Source: Eutreptiella sp. 'Long Island Sound 2002' (Eukaryota; Euglenozoa; Euglenophyceae; Eutreptiales; Eutreptiaceae). From it: a stretch of DNA of 64,000 nucleotides. The DNA lies in contig OZ038379.1 in NCBI GenBank assembly GCA_964036045.1, positions 22,972,152 to 23,036,151 of the forward strand, read 5' to 3'. The position numbers were made by a program, and so were the translations under genes. The notes below the pieces were generated by a model. It did not search any database. It saw only the letters and a program-made list of their open reading frames with translations, and was not told the origin of the DNA. Positions 61,133-64,000 of this stretch are shown here, in pieces. The stretch's first letter is position 1. Each line of letters opens with the position of its first letter.

Positions 61133-62341
61133 CCCACCGCGGCACCACGCGAGACCACGGCACACCGCACCACAGCGCGCCACAGAGCAACGCACCACAG
61201 CACGACGCGACGCGACGCGGCACAGAGCGGCACAGCACGACACAACTGACCCTAACCTGAGGGACTAACCGAAGCCAGCCACCGCACACCCTGGAAGGCG
61301 CCGCGCCACCACGCCACACACCAGCACCGCAGGCCACACACGGGGCCACAGCGCGCCAGGCGACAACGGTGACGGACCACCCAGAAGATTACAGCCGGCA
61401 CCGCAGAGGGGTAAGGACACGAACAACCCCAGCCCCCTAACCCAAAACCACAAGCAGCCGCCTGGCGCAGCCGCCCAGCCGGCAGAGCTAGGACCTAACC
61501 CAGCAAGAAGGGGCGCCGAGCCCACCGTGTACAAAGCCCACCCGACCCATGGGGCCGGAACGTGGCCACACAGAACGCAACTGAAGACAGCAGCCCGGAA
61601 GACAACACTGAATGCAGGCCAGTGCGTGCGCCAGCCCAGGGAAGGCAGAGGGAGGAACAGGCAAGCCCCCCCCCCCCCCAAAAAAAAACAAAAAGGGAGG
61701 GGGGAAGGGGAAAAGGCACTAAAACAGCCCACAGCCGCCAAACAGCCCGCCAACACCACCACAGGCGGCCAAGCCCCCCCCCAGAAGGCAACGAAAAAAA
61801 AAAAAAAGCACCCCCACAGAGGCACAGGGGGACCACCCACCCAAAACCGGCAACACCAAGCCAGTAACAGCATACCAGGGGGAAAAGGGACACGGAAAAA
61901 AAAAAAAAAAAAGAGAGCCACCAGCCCAGCCCGAAAGAAAGGGGATGGAGGGACAGAGACCACAAAGCCCGGAAAAAAAAAAAAAGAAAAGAAAAAACCA
62001 AAGCGCAAAAAAAAAACACACCCCGACAACCCAGCCAAGAAGGGCTGGGCACAGGCGAGACCCGGGCCCAGCACACACGCCCACACCGCGCGCTGGAACC
62101 GGAAACGGCGGGGGGCAAGCGGGGCGCCCACGAGACCACACACGTCCCAAAAGCAGGCCGAAACCGAAGCCCAACCACGAACACGACAAACAGCCGACAC
62201 TAGAGGGACAACACCACAAACCGTGCCCAAACACACCCACCCAAGACCCCAGCCAGGACTGGCGGGGTTAACAAAACCCGCACCCAACCGCCAACCGGAC
62301 CCAAACACAAACGCCACACAACAGTAGGAAACCCAGTGCCC
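61133..62341 (+). other. Low-complexity C/A-rich tract with A- and C-runs
   Basis: No believable gene. It begins with CAC/CGACGC-rich repeats (61140-61250). It then holds a run of about 10 C followed by 9 A (61668-61689) and A-runs near 61796, 61896 and 61972. The A-runs are internal, not a terminal tail. Plus-strand ORFs here encode only Lys/Pro/Arg-rich low complexity. Confidence 0.6.
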
Positions 62342-62806
62342 ACAGCCCGGGCACTGAGGCAGCCCGTGCCATGCAGGTGACCCGGCCAAACGAGATCCGG
62401 AGCCCGGGGGTAAGGCTGCATCCTAAGGCCTGCGCTGCTTTGGGACTCGAGGCGGAGCGTGCGACACCCAAGCGCCTCGGAACCCTAGTACCAAGAACGT
62501 GCATGCACGCCTTGGAAACGGGATACGCCAGGAAGTCCGGTGAACCCCTAGGGTTCCGCCCAAAGGAGGGGACGTGCGCAAGCACGGGGGCACACCCTCC
62601 CGGCGAGACAAGCATGTCACGCTGGCGGCAATCAGCCCTCCCGGCGTAGCCCGGGGCCGCTTTGTTGGGGGCCAACAGTCAGGTCTAGCGGGAAGTAAGC
62701 TGCCTCCCCTCTTCACGCGCGAAGCCTCTTCCTGTTCGTCACAGGGGCGACGCCAGGGGGAACCATGGGGCGCCTCTCCACGACCGAGTGCACCTACCCA
62801 CCTACC
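62342..62806 (+). other. Unassigned unique sequence at the 3' end of the insertion
   Basis: Balanced base composition unlike the preceding tract. It is open in the frame that leads into the R4 gag-like ORF (from about 62574), but this is probably chance. It ends CACCTACCCACCTACC just before the right copy of the 633-bp duplication, which could be the short repeat tail of the LINE. Not recognised. Confidence 0.4.
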
Positions 62807-63439
62807 TGAAAGGCAATACCGCAAGGCTTGCAATCTCCGCTCCGCTGCGGAGGAGTTGGAGGAGACTGGCAGCAACGGCAGGGCCCGGCGTTACCGGAAG
62901 CGCGGGTCCCCAAAGCCCGCGGCGGAAGCCAGGGCGATGGAGACGGATCCCAGCCCGGTCAGGCTGTGGTCAGCTGCAGATTCCGAGGGGCACTCCGAGG
63001 GCTATCGGACAGCTTACCCTTCGGAGTCGGAGGAGATGGCCAGACCGCCCACAAGGGCAAACACAGCCCCCGAACCCAGCCTGGAGCATGACGCCCAGGC
63101 GTTGGAGAGTCCTGCCAGAGCCAGAACGGCGCCTGTGGCCCGGCACACGGAGCCAATGCGGGATAGCATGGGCGACACACCCATGGCGGAGGAGTCCGAG
63201 GCGCCGGGAACCGTGGGAAGCGGCGGATCAGGTGGAAAGCACGTTGAGTGCCACTGCGAGCACGTATCCTTCCTCATCGGCAAGTACCCAAAGATGGGGA
63301 TGGACGCCATCGTGCAGCACCTCAACCGCCTGCACAACGCGAAGGACGGCCTAGAGGAGGACGTCGCGGGGATCCTGGATGACCAGTCGGCAGCGGAGAG
63401 AGACATGGCGGAGCTGCGAGCGGAGCAGGACCGGTACCG
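62807..63439 (+). repeat. 633-bp direct duplication, right copy
   Basis: Pairs with 45723-46355, with 7 substitutions and no indels. It is continuous with downstream R4 coding sequence. Confidence 0.9.
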
Positions 63440-64000
63440 GGAGAAGCTGGAGATGGCCCTGCAGAAGCAGCAGTGAGTGGTGGACAGCCTCCTCCACCTG
63501 GTGGAGGACATGTCGGGACGCCTGAAAAGGCTAGAGGAGTTACAACCCCTCGCCTCGGGTCCGGAGCTCCCGGCAAAGCCGGCAGCGGCAGAGCTGTTGG
63601 AGCGGGTCAACACCCTCAGAAGCGCCATGGAGAAACCCATGGGCGGCCCTGCAGAGGCACCTTACGCGCCTCCGCGTGTTGACCCGGGTGCGTTGTCGTT
63701 TGTTCCCATGTTCAGCGAATCCATAATGCTCAGGGAGCAGACGGCACTGGCTGGGTCCATGCGGGAAGAGCGCGCCTGAGGACCTGAGGAGCCTGACGGT
63801 ACAGATGTCCCATGCCGCCCAGGATCCACCGACCACTACGACTGCCCATGCAGTTTATGCGGAAGAGGAGATCCAACACCAGACCATGCAGGGGCGAACC
63901 ATGGGGAAGGCCGACGGACATGGTCGAGGCCATCCAGGCGGAAACCTGTGGGTGAAGGACCCCACTATGGGGATATGGACAGCCGGTGGAGGAAGTCCTT
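62807..64000 (+). pseudogene. R4 gag-like ORF, 3' part
   Basis: Begins with the duplicated segment, then continues the coiled coil (YREKLEMALQKQQ). A TGA at 63474-63476 interrupts, and the same frame carries on (VVDSLLHLVEDMSGRLKRLEELQ ... ELLERVNTLRSAMEKPMGG) to TGA at 63777-63779. Coding character then moves to another frame (EDLRSLTVQMSHAAQDPPTT ...) to the window edge. This is consistent with the coiled-coil portion of a large gag, as in R3. The protease and RT expected downstream would lie to the right of the window. Confidence 0.55.

Larger units (their letters stand above)
46356..62806 (+). mobile_element. Insertion carrying N1, a C-rich non-LTR retrotransposon, plus a PFP fragment
   Basis: 16,451 bp between the two copies of the 633-bp duplication. 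The first 14 kb encodes a LINE-type element: long ORF1, APE endonuclease, RT, RNase H and further coding-like sequence. The plus strand is extremely rich in C and poor in G and T. The last 2.4 kb holds a PFP gene fragment and low-complexity DNA. N1 starts abruptly within coding-like sequence, consistent with 5' truncation during target-primed reverse transcription. Frameshifts at C-runs and an in-frame stop make it inactive as read. Confidence 0.75.

Noticed and set aside
61527-62327. 266-residue Lys/Pro-rich ORF
   Set aside because: Runs through A- and C-homopolymers, with no domain and no coding signature.
62342-62806. Possible rRNA or structured RNA segment
   Set aside because: Balanced composition and some short inverted repeats, but no match to conserved rRNA or tRNA motifs that I know.

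Overview
This is eukaryotic DNA made almost entirely of mobile elements. The evidence is chromodomain-bearing Ty3/gypsy elements, PIF/Harbinger transposons with spliceosomal introns, a LINE-type element with its own RNase H, TTAGGG-like repeats, and a piece of a pyrophosphate-dependent phosphofructokinase (PFP) gene. A unicellular alga or related protist fits best. A prasinophyte such as Cymbomonas is only an unverified hunch. I see no intact cellular gene, no tRNA or rRNA, and no CRISPR array.

The first 44.7 kb is a set of nested insertions. R2 is the oldest, a minus-strand Ty3/gypsy element. Its gag tail lies at 42.5-44.0 kb and its protease/RT at 22.8-25.4 kb, and the rest lies beyond the left edge. 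R3 (25367-42548, plus strand) sits inside R2 at the protease start. R3 is a complete 17.2-kb chromovirus with 2946-bp LTRs, a TG...CA border and a 4-bp flanking repeat. R1 (1-22801, minus strand) sits inside the R2 RT. It has 260-bp LTRs, and its 3' LTR is cut by the window edge three bases short. R1 is split by two PIF/Harbinger transposons: D1 (788-8604) in its 3' untranslated region and D2 (14679-19600) in gag. D1 in turn contains a small LTR element, T1 (5773-8033).

From 45.4 kb a different family, R4, supplies a gag-like ORF. It is interrupted by a 16.45-kb insertion (46356-62806) flanked by a 633-bp direct duplication. The insertion carries N1, an extremely C-rich non-LTR retrotransposon: a long ORF1, then APE-type endonuclease, reverse transcriptase, RNase H, a possible cysteine protease and an RS-rich ORF. 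A fragment of a tandemly fused PFP gene and low-complexity DNA follow.

Three features recur across independent elements and are the most interesting content. First, all three Ty3/gypsy elements (R1, R2, R3) place a DIRS-type adenine-methylase-like domain between protease and RT. Second, in all three, gag and pol share one frame separated by a single UAG, with no methionine in pol before the protease active site. Third, both Harbinger elements pair the transposase with a RING plus Tudor-like accessory protein (SANT/Myb-like N-terminus visible in D1). Both also carry same-orientation subterminal minisatellites sharing a CAGGAT core, with a telomere-like motif beside the right-hand array.

Most copies are damaged by stops, frameshifts or a lost catalytic Asp. 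R3 looks fully coding-competent.
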